Position numbers and translations under genes: made by a program
Origin: Amborella trichopoda
Lineage: Eukaryota; Streptophyta; Magnoliopsida; Amborellales; Amborellaceae
Assembly (NCBI RefSeq): GCF_000471905.2
Contig: NW_006499481.1
Span: forward strand, 525,034 to 589,033
Direction of reading: 5' to 3'
Length of the DNA: 64,000 bases
Notes under the pieces: model-generated
Database searches by the model: none
The model's input: only the letters and a program-made list of their open reading frames with translations
What the model was told of the DNA's origin: nothing
Shown: positions 45,175 to 55,912 of the stretch, piece by piece
How positions within the stretch are numbered: position 1 is the first letter of the stretch
Layout: every line of letters starts with the position of its first letter

Positions 45175-47066
45175 ATATGATGGTTAAGGATTCTGGCCAT
45201 ATGAATTTATGTAAAAAATTAATTTTTTCTGCTTCCATTGTTTTGAAAATCATTATTGAACTTGAACAAATTCAAAACTACTAGCAAAATGGCTCTCTGG
45301 TGGCAAGTGTTCCAAACCTCTTATGTTTGTCCTTGGGGAATCCAAGTTTGCTAATGCGCCTGGCACCACATCAGTTTCCTTTGTTGCTTCACTGATTGTT
45401 TTTTAATTTTTGAAATTGAACTGTAGCGATTAATTAAATTTTGTTCTTTGGGTTTCAGGTGTGGTCCGCACCTAATTATTGTTATCGTTGTGGAAACGTG
45501 GCTTCAATTTTGAGCTTTAATGAAAACATGGTATGGATCTTTCGTCAATTTGTCTCGATTTAGTTATTTTCCAAAAAAAAAAGTTGTCTTGGTTTATTTA
45601 TTTGTTATCATGAGCTATGATATTTATTCATGCTTACACACATTTACCGTCATATCAAGATACTTTTGGAAGTGTTCCTGGTTTGTTTGTTGAAGATAAA
45701 AAGCCTAGGTCTTTCCTATGAAACATAGATACGTTTTGGGGTCTGACCATGTGTCGACACTTAGTAGCAACCGATACGCATGTTGACACTTTTGGACACA
45801 CATATGACGCCTATAATAAATGTCCACTACCGTGTCCCTTTTTTAGACATGTTTCTTTTTTCAAAAGTGATGCTTCTATTTTTTAGAAACTTCGTTCTTT
45901 ATTAAAGAGTATTTTATTTAAAAGTAACAAGTACTTTAGAATAAAATAAGTAGGTTATTATAAAAATAAAAAATATTTTTATTTGTTAAATTATGCTTTC
46001 CATAAGTCATTATTACTATAAATAAAAAAAATGACTACCATGGAATTCTAAGGTTTCTCCCTCCCTAACTAGTTTCTCCCTTTGCAAGCCATGGACCACT
46101 GGTTTCTCCCAAGCCTTGTGGACCATCTTGCTCACAAGGAGGCAAGGTGATTACAAATCAAGTCTATGCAGTTACTAGGAAAGAGGCATCAACAAAGACA
46201 ACATAGATGGAACTACAGAAATTGACATTTGAGAGCATGGTGTCTGATGAACCAATCTTAGAAAAGGATAGATCTTTGAGGGGGTGCGAGTGCGATGACC
46301 ATGTGATTTTGATGAATTTATTAGGACTCTTTTGAATAGCCACACAATAAGGGTGCTACGTTTTGAATTAATAATTAGCTATTACTTTGTAGCTTTTTTC
46401 CGTATTGTTACAATGCAATCTTTGATTGGTCTATAAGAAATTATGATGAATAAAATTCAAATTCGCAAAGTAACGTTTTTTGGACTATTAATTTAATTAT
46501 TTTTATTTTTTGGGTGCTTTCTTATTGTTGTATGACATGAATTACTGTTCATGCAACTGCAGATGTGAACTACACAGATTTTATATAGATATATAGACAT
46601 GCACATTTATGTAGATACTTGTATATTGTACAGACAATCGTGTCCAGATGTCGACATTTCTGACACATGTATCCATGTCATAAATAGACACACTTGTTTG
46701 TGTCTATGTAACATAGTGTCTTTCTGATTATTTGTGACAATTTATGGTATTTTAATTCCTCAAAATGTTGGGTTGCATAATTTTCTTTGATTCATTTCTT
46801 AAGACTTTGATGTTGATCTCACAAAAAAATTAATCTGGCTATTTTTCTACTGTTTTTGTAGTATCCAAGATTTCTCATAACAAAAAACAATTGTGTTATC
46901 TGTTTTGTAAGTCATTCATATACTATTATTTGGGCATCATTTTGCTTCTGTTGATCCCTGCCCTCCACTTTCTCATGGACAGGAGAGAGAGGTAAAGTTC
47001 TTCACAGAGACAGAGGAGAACAATGCAATGAAAGGACCAAGAACAGGAGTTCCTTATTTCCTATAA
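31994..47066 (+). CDS. FyPP: PP6-type serine/threonine phosphatase catalytic subunit (FyPP class), ten exons
   Basis: Exons: 31994-32074, 32905-33051, 33147-33214, 41570-41627, 44051-44161, 44293-44343, 44798-44941, 45036-45131, 45459-45530, 46983-47066. They join in frame to 303 residues, the usual length of plant PP6 catalytic subunits. The metal-binding phosphatase motifs are complete: GDIHGQ at 49-54, GDFVDRG at 77-83, RGNHES at 108-113, and later CVHGGLSP and [11 protein letters not shown]. The end, [10 protein letters not shown], is the methylatable PP2A/PP4/PP6-type tail. The N-terminus [14 protein letters not shown] identifies the FyPP (phytochrome-associated, PP6) class; known members dephosphorylate auxin carriers and ABA and light signalling proteins together with SAL and PP2A-A subunits. 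That role is inferred here. Intron 3 (33215-41569) is swollen by nested transposons. Codon 99 (Arg) is split across intron 3. Which FyPP paralogue this is cannot be told. Confidence 0.96.
32082..32097. repeat. Telomere-like CCCTAA motif
   Basis: CCCTAACCCTAACCCC begins 8 bp inside intron 1 of the phosphatase gene, with another CTAACCCTAG 4 bp beyond. Short telo-box motifs are common near plant transcription starts; this is too short to be a relic telomere. Confidence 0.8.
34640..34960 (-). other. Possible retroelement remnant in intron 3
   Basis: The minus strand gives [16 protein letters not shown], which resembles part of a LINE-type RNase H domain (AE..AL..G), followed by a 73-codon open frame of unknown nature (34674-34895). 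The two parts do not make one recognised protein. Low-confidence remnant. Confidence 0.25.
35206..35225. repeat. Poly(C) homopolymer
   Basis: An uninterrupted run of about 20 C's in intron 3 of the phosphatase gene. The length may be affected by sequencing error. Confidence 0.9.
35521..36570. mobile_element. Mutator-like non-autonomous element with 9-bp target duplication
   Basis: Terminal inverted repeats are AGGGTGGCAATGG on the left and CCATTGCCACCCCTAA on the right. It is flanked on both sides by AGTTGCATA (35512-35520 and 36571-36579). A 9-bp duplication is typical of Mutator-like elements. The 1050-bp interior has CT-rich blocks and a duplicated segment built around GTTAGGGTTT and GCCAGTGAACCAGGG. 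No transposase frame is present. Confidence 0.8.
39166..39185. other. Assembly gap (20 N)
   Basis: Twenty unknown bases inside the solo LTR. The flank on the right is a short tandem array of ACCGGATGAGTCCACTTA-like units (39186-39270), so the gap probably reflects a collapsed or unresolved repeat and its true length is unknown. Confidence 0.95.
40194..40335. repeat. 73-bp tandem duplication within the LTR
   Basis: TCGTACTCGGAAAGAAGCTG... and TCGTACACAGAAAGAAGTTA... begin 73 bp apart and share ACCATAATAGGGGCTAGGGT through TTTAAATGTTTAGAGAGAGA. Confidence 0.85.
40767..41149. mobile_element. MITE-like insertion with 10-bp target duplication
   Basis: 383 bp inserted in the RTE 3' region and flanked by TGGTGAGAAA on both sides (40757-40766 and 41150-41159). 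Left end CATTGATTCAAAAAGTGGTT; right end TGACATTTTTTGGAACAA is a loose inverted match. The subterminal DNA is GC-rich and full of CCTAGGCGG/CGCCTAGGC motifs on both sides. A 10-bp duplication could fit a Mutator-like origin. No coding content. Confidence 0.75.
42146..42258. repeat. TATC and AT microsatellites
   Basis: An imperfect AGATAGATAAATTCTATCTG region followed by (TATC)n, then (TA)n at about 42222-42247. Intron 4 of the phosphatase gene. Confidence 0.85.
44169..44210. repeat. (CT)n microsatellite next to a splice donor
   Basis: A pure CT run of about 40 bp beginning a few bases after the GTAATA donor of intron 5 (44162-44292) of the phosphatase gene. The intron is only 131 bp, so about a third of it is the microsatellite. 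Confidence 0.95.
45139..45174. repeat. (CT)n microsatellite next to a splice donor
   Basis: A CT run with one CG interruption starting about 7 bp after the GTTAGT donor of intron 8 of the phosphatase gene. Confidence 0.95.
45716..46717. mobile_element. Non-autonomous TIR element in intron 9
   Basis: Left end CTATGAAACATAGATACG and right end CTATGTAACATAGT form inverted termini; GTCTTTC flanks both sides (45709-45715 and 46718-46724). Subterminal regions carry inverted GACAC/GTGTC motifs such as GTGTCGACACTT and TGTCGACATTTCTGACACAT. The 1.0-kb interior has no transposase. An hAT- or Mutator-like origin is possible, and the exact duplication length (7-8 bp) is uncertain. Confidence 0.6.
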
Positions 47067-48784
47067 GGTGAATTTATCCCTCATTTTCTCCCTTTTTCTC
47101 CTTTCCTCCCCCTCATTTTTGTGTGTTTCCACCCCGTGTAAATTAGTTAAACTGAGGTGATTTGTCTCTTGGAAAGCATGTAATAAGAGCTTTAAGAAAT
47201 CCTGGAGACTTTTCTAGCAAGTCTATTTTTTCCAGTTGAAGGCCCACCTGTCTTCTCTGGTAACGCCCTTCTTTATCCCCCTTCTCTTGGAATCTGGGTG
47301 CTGTATATTAATTTAATCATTCTCCTAATTATTGTTTTTTATTTGGCATCTTTGTATCTTGGTTACCTAATTGAATAGGTAAACAATGTGTCATTGTATG
47401 GTTATTGGCTAGTTTGTCTGGACGGAATAGGTACATATTACGGCTAGTCTTCCTTTTCCAGTCACTAGGGTTTAGGCTTTAGGGTCTAGAATGTTTACAG
47501 GTTAATACCTTATTCTGATTGGTTGATTCGTGGCCTGAATTCAGAGAATGATTATATTGTGGAAATTGGGTTTTATTTTGGTTGGTTTAGGGCTTGATTC
47601 TTTTTATGCTTGTTTTTTATATACATTGAGAAAGGAAAGGAAAGGAGGATTGCTATTTGCAGTGAGTATGTACTCTATGCTACTCTTTTTCAAAGAAAAA
47701 AATTATTATATGCTAGCACTTGGGTTTCAAATAGTTTGCAAGCACTTCCACCGTCAAATGTCTAGAGAGCCAGTTGGGGTTTGGTGTTCCTGTGATCAAA
47801 TGGCTGGGGTTGGGTAGGTAATATCAAATTGTTTGAGACCCTAGTACCGATAGTATAGAAATACATACACCTGTACTTCTGCTATTCTATGTTCATATCT
47901 TCTATTTCAATCCATGTTTTTGAGGGGGGGACTAACAATTCCCAGTAATATAATGAGGAGCTTCGGATCCTCATGTATAACGTACATGTGTTTTGGGATC
48001 GACAACCATTTGATGTTGATACATTGAGTTGAAAGTTGATGCTAGATTGTGAACTGTTGTTGATTTGCTGTCAGCTGTTTGAGCTGTTTGATCTTTCTGT
48101 TGGTCCTCAAACATGCAAATTATGTGAGTAGGAATAATAGAAAGGTGTCCCGAGATATAATATGTCAAGTATGCTTTAGAAGGGGAGGGTAAATTGAAAG
48201 TTTGCAGTATGGTCTGCGGTATTGTATGGGGATACCCACCTGTTGCTGTAATGAACGGTGGAGATAAACTATGATTAAGTCATCTGAGAACCATAATGAG
48301 CCAAATCTGAAAGCTATGGTATATGATATAGTTTTGCTTTGTCTTCAGGCCTTTTGGGCTTTTTGTCCTATAATCTTAGGTCTCGATCTGAATCATATTA
48401 TGAAATATCAACCTAATTTTGAATGGATATAATCTAAAAATTAAACCAATGCATAAGTTTTACAAGTATATGCTGTGCGAATGTGGGCCAGAGTTTATAG
48501 TCTTGCAGTTATTTCAACATTTCAAGAGAGCATTGAATGTCGACAATCTGTTGCTATGAACCTTAGAATATGTGAAAATTGTTTGAAGATGCATGCTCTC
48601 TTGTACGCAAGTCTCTTGTATGCAAGTAGCTGAGGTGGTCTTGTTGAGAATAGTAATGATTTGTGACAGGTTTTTCAGGATCTAACTGCCCATAGTGGGA
48701 GGGAGGTTCAGCCATGGAAAGAGAGGTTTGATCCAGTCAAAATTGGTCTAACACTATTAGATGTAATGGGTCGAGAAATGTGGT

Positions 48785-49100
48785 GTCAATACTTAATCTT
48801 TTTGATAGTTTAAAAAATTATTTTCATTTTTATTTATAACATTTAAGGCTTAAAAATTAGTGTAAATCGAGACATATATAAAAACTTGAAAATCTTGAAA
48901 ATTGACGGGCCAAAAATGCATTATAAAATACACTATTTTCAAATCTTGAAATCCATTTTTTTTTATTGTGTTCATGCATATTGATTTCAAGATGATCAAT
49001 TTGAAGATATTTGGCGATCAAAACAACCTCTTCTAGTGATAGTTTTGAGGCAGGCTCTAATTTGATTGTTTAGAGCTTCGGCTCTATATAAACTTTTTTG
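48785..49100. mobile_element. MITE, family A, variant terminus
   Basis: The interior segments AAAATTAGTGTAAATCGAGA and AATTGACGGGCC are typical. The right terminus reads GAGGCAGGCTCTAATTTGAT then AGAGCTTCGGCTCTATATAA. The palindrome AGAGCTTCGGCTCT here replaces the AAGGTTGCAACCTT of other copies. Confidence 0.6.
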
Positions 49101-49903
49101 TTTAAGATAAGTAAATAAATATTTAACTTAAAAATATGAGATCTCTTATAAAATAGTGTCAAAATTTGACTTGCAAAAATTTGTCAAAATTTGGATGGTT
49201 TTTTTTTTTATTTATCAAAACAAGGTTTACTTTGGATTAAATTAATCAAAAGCACTTGTAGGCTGATGAATCAGCCGGTCTGGTCTAGTCTTTATGACTA
49301 TGGTTTCCAAAAGTGTTACCGTTACTAGTCAAAGCCAAGCCTTTCTGATTAGATGAACAACTAGTCTGGCCCCAAATTAGGTTGGTTCAATGGAAAACTC
49401 GATTTTGAGAATAAACCAAGTTTTTAATATAATTTTTAAAAAGTTATGAAAAAATGCCTCTTTAATGATTGAAAGGAATAACAACTAAGAAATTGACACC
49501 CGAAACCTTTCAGTCAACAATATTTTTGAAGGGTTAGTATTTTTTTTTTTTAAAAAAAAAAAAATTTATATTTTAAAAGCGATTGTAGACCATTTATCTT
49601 TGATACAAAAAAGTCAGAATTGTTAGTGGCCATTGGATGTCGAATTGAAGAGCTTTGGATATGAGATAAATTTTTGAGTTTTTTTTTTTAACTTTGAGTC
49701 TAATCAATGACATATTTTGACAAATATCAAAGCTATTTATTGATGAAGAGGATTACCCAAATGGGATTTACGAAATTTGAAATAAAGAGATGGGAGAGAA
49801 GCGCCCTTTTTCACAAGGGAATACACTAGACAGTTAGCTTCCTGAAAAGCATGTTGAAAAGAGCCAATTGCCCCTTGATTTTAAGCCATAAGGATTTTAG
49901 TTC

Positions 49904-50195
49904 TCAAGGAATTCTTATATGTTTTTTAGACCGATTTATGGCATTTTGCGAATCTCGATCAATAATAAATGGCCTATTCCTAAAATTGGCTGCCAAAAGT
50001 TTAAAACCTTGAAGGATAGTTGTCATTTCAGCATAGTTGGTGATGGCTTCACCAATCGGGCTTGCATAAGATAGAAGAACGAGACCATTGGAATTTTGCA
50101 TCACTCCCCCGATACTAGTTAAACCAGGATTATCTTGTGAGTTTTCATCAAAATTTAACTTTAGCATATCACACGGAGGAGGAAACCAAACACCT
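49904..50195 (-). pseudogene. LINE-type RNase H fragment, copy 1
   Basis: In reading order, GVWFPPPCDMLKLNFDENS leads into NPGLTSIGGVMQNSNGLVLL and AEMTTILQGFKLLAANF, ending at a TGA after KKHIRIP. The pattern W.PPP...KLNFD.S...NPG..GIGGV...NG is that of the RNase H domain at the C-terminus of plant L1 LINEs (also seen in RVT_3-type proteins). The catalytic Asp in KLNFD and Glu in AEM are present. Beyond the TGA the frame would continue ELKSLWLKI and end near HAFKEANCL, but copy 1 also has the 13-bp deletion there. It is 5'-truncated with no reverse transcriptase, so a dead LINE 3' end. Confidence 0.75.
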
Positions 50196-50574
50196 TGGCT
50201 TGATTCGAGTAGGGCTTAGGAAGATGAAGTTATGACACTTTCATAATCACTTGGTTTGAAATCCGACGTACAAGAATGAGTGTGACATCCTTGTATTAAA
50301 AGTAAATGGTATATTTTTCTATTTTAAATATAGAGCCCCATAATGTTTAAGACCACGTAAGGCTTCATTTGAAAGTTGGCAAATATCAAAGCTATTTATT
50401 GATGAAGAGGATTGCCCAAATGGGATTTACGAAATTTGAAATAAAGAGATGGGAGAGAAGCGCCCCTTTCACAAGGGAATACACTAGACAGTTAGCTTCC
50501 TTAAAAGCATGCTGAAAAGAGCCAATTGCCCCTATCATCAGGTCAATGATTTTAAGCCATAAGGATTTTAGTTC

Positions 50575-50866
50575 TCAAGGAATTCTTATATGTTTTTTAG
50601 ATCGATTTATGGCATTTTGCGAATCTCGGTCAATAATAAATGGCCTATTCCCAAAATTGGCTGCCAAAAGTTTAAAACCTTGAAGGACAGTTGTCATTTC
50701 AGCATAGTTGGTGATGGCTTCACCAATCGGGCTTGCATAAGATAGAAGAACGAGACCATTGGAATTTTGCATCACTCCCCCAATACCGGTTAAACCAGGA
50801 TTATCTTGTGAGTTTTCATCAAAATTTAACTTTAGCATATCACACGGAGGAGGAAACCAAACACCT
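50575..50866 (-). pseudogene. LINE-type RNase H fragment, copy 2
   Basis: Nearly identical to the fragment at 49904-50195. It has GLTGIGG in place of GLTSIGG, AEMTTVLQG in place of AEMTTILQG and NFGNRP in place of NFRNRP. It shares the same TGA after KKHIRIP, so the stop existed before the tandem duplication. Downstream of that TGA the frame continues intact: ELKSLWLKIIDLMIGAIGSF, then QHAFKEANCLVYSLVKGALL, the expected RNase H end. Only one nonsense mutation therefore breaks this copy within the domain. Confidence 0.75.
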
Positions 50867-52087
50867 TGGCCTGATTCGAGTAGGGCTTAGGAAGATGAAG
50901 TTATGACACTTTCATAATCACTTGGTTTGAAATCCGACGTACAAGAGTGAGTGTGACATCCTTGTATTAAAAATAAATGGTATATTTTTCTATTTTAAAC
51001 ATAGAGCCCCATAATGTTTAAGACCACGTAAGGCTTCATTTGAAAGTGGAGGATGTTAATTCATGTAGGTACTTGGGACGGATCTATTTTTTAAGAGAAA
51101 TGTACGCTTGTATTTAATGTTTATAATGTTCCCTTTTGATCTTTTCTTTTTACTAAATGTATGACTTTAGATGTTGCTGTTTTAAAGTCAAAAGTAGAAG
51201 ATTCAAGGCCAGAGGAGATTTCGTGTTAGACCTTAAGGTTTCAAGGGGATATTTTGGGAGAAATAAAATATAATATAACAACGAGGTCGAACGTAAAATG
51301 GAAAATCTTTGGAGGAATGGTGTAATGACTGATATCATGTGGCTAGCATAAATTTCTCTTTATTTAAATAGAATGCAAAACATTTACTGTAATTTTGTAT
51401 GCCGACGCGAACGTGAAAAAAGACTAGCTAAATACCAAACGATCCAACACTGACCACTGATACAAAAGTGAGCTGATGACAAAAACGGATTCAGACCCTT
51501 ATGAAACATAATCCAAACAGGCGAATGATTCCATACAATGGTTGTATAATAGTATAATGCAATCACACATTTAGAAAATCATGTTTGTGATATTTGCATG
51601 ACTCCAAATTTTGCTCACACATTATTTTTCATCATCATAATCAATCTTACGAAAAAAATATATTCAATCTGTACTCTATATATGGTCAAAATTCGTACCC
51701 TCCAATAATGAATCACAACCGTTCATTTGGTGAATTTCAAGATCTAGGTCTTGAAAAATTCAAAATCACTTTTTTATTTTTATCATTGTTAATCTAATGA
51801 TGATAATGCTATATAAAAATTTTAGGAATAAAAAAATCCTTATGAGGCCTATATCTAACCATCTCATAAAAATGGACGGCTTATATTAATTGGGCGGCTA
51901 GAAAAACATTTTCTATGAAATTTTTTCAAAATTTTCTTTTTTTGTGATTGTTCTTTAGAGTTAAAAAAATGTACATTTAAAAATTTGTGTCGAACAAATG
52001 TCTCTAACATAATTTTTTAAGATGATTACATTATACCACTATACAACCATTGCATGAAATCATTCCCCAATAAAACAAGGAAAATGT

Positions 52088-52464
52088 TATATAAGGTTGC
52101 AACCTTACAATTTAAAATTACACATGCATCTAAACAATCCATTGGAAAATATTGTTTTAATGTTGAAAAACCCTTTAATTGATCATCTCAACATTGATAG
52201 TAATGAATATGATAAAAAAAAAAGAAAAGATTTTGAGTCCAAGAAATAATGTATCTTGCAACACATTATCTAGACCATCCATTTCAAGATTTTCATATGT
52301 TTATATATCTACTTGATTTTAGTCATTTTTAGAGTTTAAAATTTTATAATTAGATATGAAAATAGATTTTCAGATAATCTTAAGAATGTTTTACCCCAAA
52401 ATTGCATATTATGATAAAATTTCGAAGTGGATTGTTTAAGGTTGCAACCTTATACAAACCACAC
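52088..52464. mobile_element. MITE, family A, complete copy
   Basis: Left end TATAAGGTTGCAACCTTACA; right end TTAAGGTTGCAACCTTATAC then AAACCACACTC. Both termini keep the full AAGGTTGCAACCTT palindrome. The interior contains TCATCTCAACATTGATAGTA and TTATCTAGACCATCCATTTC. Confidence 0.8.
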
Positions 52465-52794
52465 TCATAAAACAATATTATCAACTTCCCTTCATTTCAA
52501 CTTCGACTTCCAGTAGAGGTCTTCACGGTTTACATCTACCCATAGGAAGGAATTTGTGCATCACTTGCTTCTCCGAAAACATCTTACATCCACCTAATTT
52601 AAAGTTAAATACGTAGTACAAGGGGCTTTCCATTTATTGGACCCACATTTACATGATATTGTCGTTTGGTTGGGGTTTCTTAGATCGGTTAAATCATTAA
52701 AATGTTGTTGAGAGTTTCTAATCTAAGTTATTTAAATAATACTTTAATATGGTTTAGATCGACCGTCATATAAGAGAGTTTGACTATCCAATAT

Positions 52795-54415
52795 AGGCTT
52801 GTGGTTATCGACATCTGCATAAAGATATGAAAGAGAATGAGTGAAATTAATAGGTGCCTAAGAATTAGTTGGTGAAATTTTAAAAATAAAAAAATTATTT
52901 ATTTAAGGATAAATTAGTTAAAAAAAAAATAGATCTTTGAAGATGAGATGACTGGCTGTATTAAGAAAGTGGCAAAAGAAATTTTATGAGAATCTAAGGA
53001 AAATAAATTCCAATAAAGAGACGCGGTGGTGGAGTGATGAGGTTCAGAAGGCCATTAGCGAAAAATGATCATGTCATAAAACTTGGCTATATAATGAAAA
53101 AATTCAAAACTGAAAAGAACATAAAAATGCTACAAAAAACTCTAAATACATAGTAAGTAAAGAAAAACTTAAGGCATATGATAATCTATAGAGCAAACTT
53201 AAAATAAGAAAAGATGTTTTCAAATTAGAAAAATGAGAGAGAAAATGTGTAGGGATCTAGACCGTATGAAATGTATTACGAGTGAAGAAGATATCAGTGA
53301 AAGGTGGAAAGTTTATTTCGAAAATTATTAAATGACAAATACAATGAGAACATAGCGGTAGAAGCAATCGTTGGCATAGAAAAGGGCGGAGTTCATAGAT
53401 ACATTCATAGGATTAATATATCGGAAGTGAAAGAAGCTTTGAAAATGATGAAGATAGGAAAAACCTTAGGACTACATGGTATTCCGATAGAGGTTTGGAA
53501 GTACATAGGGGAGATTGATATTGGCTGGCTGACCAAGTTGATCAAGAACACTTATGATAAAGTATCTCGATATTTCATTTGGTGGGTGTTGAAAAAAAAA
53601 GGTATTTCAAAGCACTACATCGACTTGGTGAGATATATATGAAAGAGAGTTAACTAGTCTACGAACAACTACTAGAGAGACGAGTGGGTTTTCAATTATT
53701 ACAGAGCTACATCAGGGATCAACACTGGGCCCATACCTTTTTCTCTTGGTTATGGATGACTTAATTAGGCACCTACAAGATGAGCCACTATGGTGCATGT
53801 TGTTCACATATGACATAGTTTTGATTGATGAAATTTGAAACGACATCAATACAAAGTTAGAACTTTGGATGGATGCTCTAGAATTTAAAAGTTTTAAAAT
53901 TAACTAGACTAAGATAGAGTAAATGGAATGCAAGTTTAGTAATAATAGGAGTAGATACAAGGAAGTAGTTACGATTAACGGCCAGGAAATATAAAAAAGA
54001 GCGTACTTTCGATATCTTGGGTCGATAATCCAAGAAAATGAAGAGATTGAACAAGATGTCGAACATAAAATTAGAATGGGTGGGCAAAGTGGAGATGTGC
54101 AACCGGAATTTTACGTGATCGCCGCATCTCAATGAAGCTGAAGATCAAGTTCCATAGGACAACTGTGAGACCAACTTTTATTTATGGGGTGGAATGCTAG
54201 GGGCAGAATGTAGAAATATGTACGAGTTAGTTCAAGTGGAAGGCTAAAAAAAGACAAAAGGTAGACCCAAAAAGACATAGTTGGAAGTATGAGAAAAAAT
54301 ATGGGGACTTATGACCTCACTGAGGATATACCCTTTAATATAACATAACCACAGATTAAGATTCATTTAGCCAACCTTAATTAGTTGGAAAAAGGATTTG
54401 ATGTTGATGATGATT
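52795..54415 (+). mobile_element. RTE-clade LINE, 5'-truncated with an internal RT deletion
   Basis: It starts at the last part of the endonuclease (LVVIDICIKI) and keeps the linker. An open stretch at 53304-53642 encodes HRINISEVKEALKMMKIGKT, then [20 protein letters not shown]. This runs straight into TYDKVSRYFIWWVLKKKGIS. Compared with the copy at 37760-38280 about 80 codons are missing at the junction near 53550, in frame. Downstream the RT active-site region reads MLFTYDIVLIDE, so one catalytic Asp is lost. The 3' tail ends GATGTTGATGATGATTTTAA. Inactive. Confidence 0.85.
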
Positions 54416-54424
54416 TTAATATAT

Positions 54425-54710
54425 TTTTATGAAAAAACAAATTAATATAAGATGTCAATTTTATATTATTCGTATTAAAATAGTACATCTTCTAACAAAT
54501 GATTTGAACCATAATTTACAAGATTTTGAAGTGTGCATAGATCTAGTATATCTAGATCATTTTTAAAATTTTAAATTTTATAAATAAAGATGAGAATAGA
54601 TTTTCAAGCCATTATAAAATCTCTTACTATGAAATTATATCTCCATACAAAAATCAAAAGGTGCTTCCTACTTCTGGTATAATGAATGTACCTTATACAA
54701 ACCTCACCTT
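54425..54710. mobile_element. MITE, family A, partial copy
   Basis: The interior has AAAATAGTACATCTTCTAAC and ATTTGAACCATAATTTACAA. The right end has AGGTGCTTCCTACTTCTGGT then ACCTTATACAAACCTCACC. It abuts the 3' tail of the RTE copy. Confidence 0.6.
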
Positions 54711-54804
54711 TTTAAGAAAAGGTGAGGTTTATTTAATATTACACTCATATCTAAAATTTGCTTAGAGAGGTTACGAGATTAGAAGCGTTGATGGCGTAAG
54801 AAGA

Positions 54805-55056
54805 TATTTTCATCCCACGTTATCTCAATCTAATTTTTTTAAAAAAATAGTGTAGATTGAACAGATCAATAAAAACTTGTAAAATCTTAAAGATAGTACA
54901 TATTGGTCGAAATAACTTGTTACAATATGCATTGTTTTATACTTGAATTTTTTTTTTATTTGTGACCATTGATCTTGAGGTTGAAATGATCAATTGGAGT
55001 GCTTACCAACACCATCACACCCTCTTTTATAGGATTTTTGAGGTGCACCTTAAGGG
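54805..55056. mobile_element. MITE, family A, partial copy
   Basis: The interior has AGTGTAGATTGAACAGATCA and CTTGAGGTTGAAATGATCAA. The right end stops at GAGGTGCACCTTAAGG, so the outer terminus is missing. Confidence 0.55.
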
Positions 55057-55089
55057 GGAAAAAAAAAAAAACTTGGAATTTTTAGTTTG

Positions 55090-55440
55090 AGATTGTTGAC
55101 AAAGAGATTATTTACCTTTTGTACAAATAGGTCACAACTATTCCTATTTATTAGATGTCAAATTGGATGGCTTGAGATGAATCACAAAGTTCGAGAATTT
55201 TTATTTTGAAAGTTTTGTTTCTAATCAATAACACTTTTAACAACTATCCAAATTAAATCTTAAAATCCATCTCAAAATTGGATGTCAAATTGGATGGTTT
55301 GAGATAAATCACAAAGTTTGCCATTTTTTATTTTGAAACTTTTGTTTCTAATCAAAGACTCTTAACAACTACCCAAATTAAATCTTAAAATCCATTTCAA
55401 AAATAAATTTATTAAGAGGCCCGTATTTTTACATAGGGCT
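55090..55440. mobile_element. Family B MITE remnant plus inverted-repeat-arm repeats
   Basis: TTATTTACCTTTTGTACAAA then AGGTCACAACTATTCC marks the family B left end. The segment GGATGGYTTGAGATRAATCA occurs twice (about 55163 and 55286). The arm TTAAATCTTAAAATCCAT seen at 2868 also recurs twice here. A scrambled mosaic. Confidence 0.5.
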
Positions 55441-55540
55441 TGGTCGCATAGGAACGAGGTCCTTTTGAAATATAAGGGGCAAGGAAGGATCGTGAGTTCC
55501 TCACGTCCTTATATAAATAGTAAAGCAAAAATATATATAG

Positions 55541-55912
55541 AATCGAGGCTCTAAACAATCAATTTAGAGCCTACCTAAAAAATTTCATTAGAAGAGGTTG
55601 TTTAGATGCTCAAATATCCTCAAATTAACCATCTCAACATCAAAATGCATAGAATGAGAAAAAAAAAATAGATTTCAAGTTTTGAAAATAGTGTATTTTA
55701 TAATATATTTTGAACCATCAATTTTCAAGATTTTCAAATTTTTATAGATCTATCGATCAACACTATTTTTAAAGCTTTAAACTTTATAAATAAATATGAA
55801 AATATATTTTAAAGTTATGACAAAGATCTCCGCTATTGAAATAACATATCTGGATACTATTTCAAGGTAGGATTTAATATGATTGTTTTGAGCCTAGGCT
55901 CTATACAAACCG
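55541..55912. mobile_element. MITE, family A, complete copy with variant palindrome
   Basis: Left end GAATCGAGGCTCTAAACAAT; right end GATTGTTTTGAGCCTAGGCT then CTATACAAACCGTACCC. The palindrome is GAGCCTAGGCTC, not AAGGTTGCAACCTT. It ends about 94 bp upstream of the methyltransferase start codon. Confidence 0.7.

Larger units (their letters stand above)
49721..51047. repeat. Tandem duplication of about 660 bp
   Basis: Copy 1 is 49721-50379 and copy 2 is 50380-51047, head to tail. Both start CAAATATCAAAGCTATTTAT and end GGCTTCATTTGAAAGT. Identity looks very high. Copy 1 lacks 13 bp present in copy 2 (TATCATCAGG region near 50536) and differs by one base in a short T run. Each unit carries the same RNase H fragment on the minus strand. 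Confidence 0.95.
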
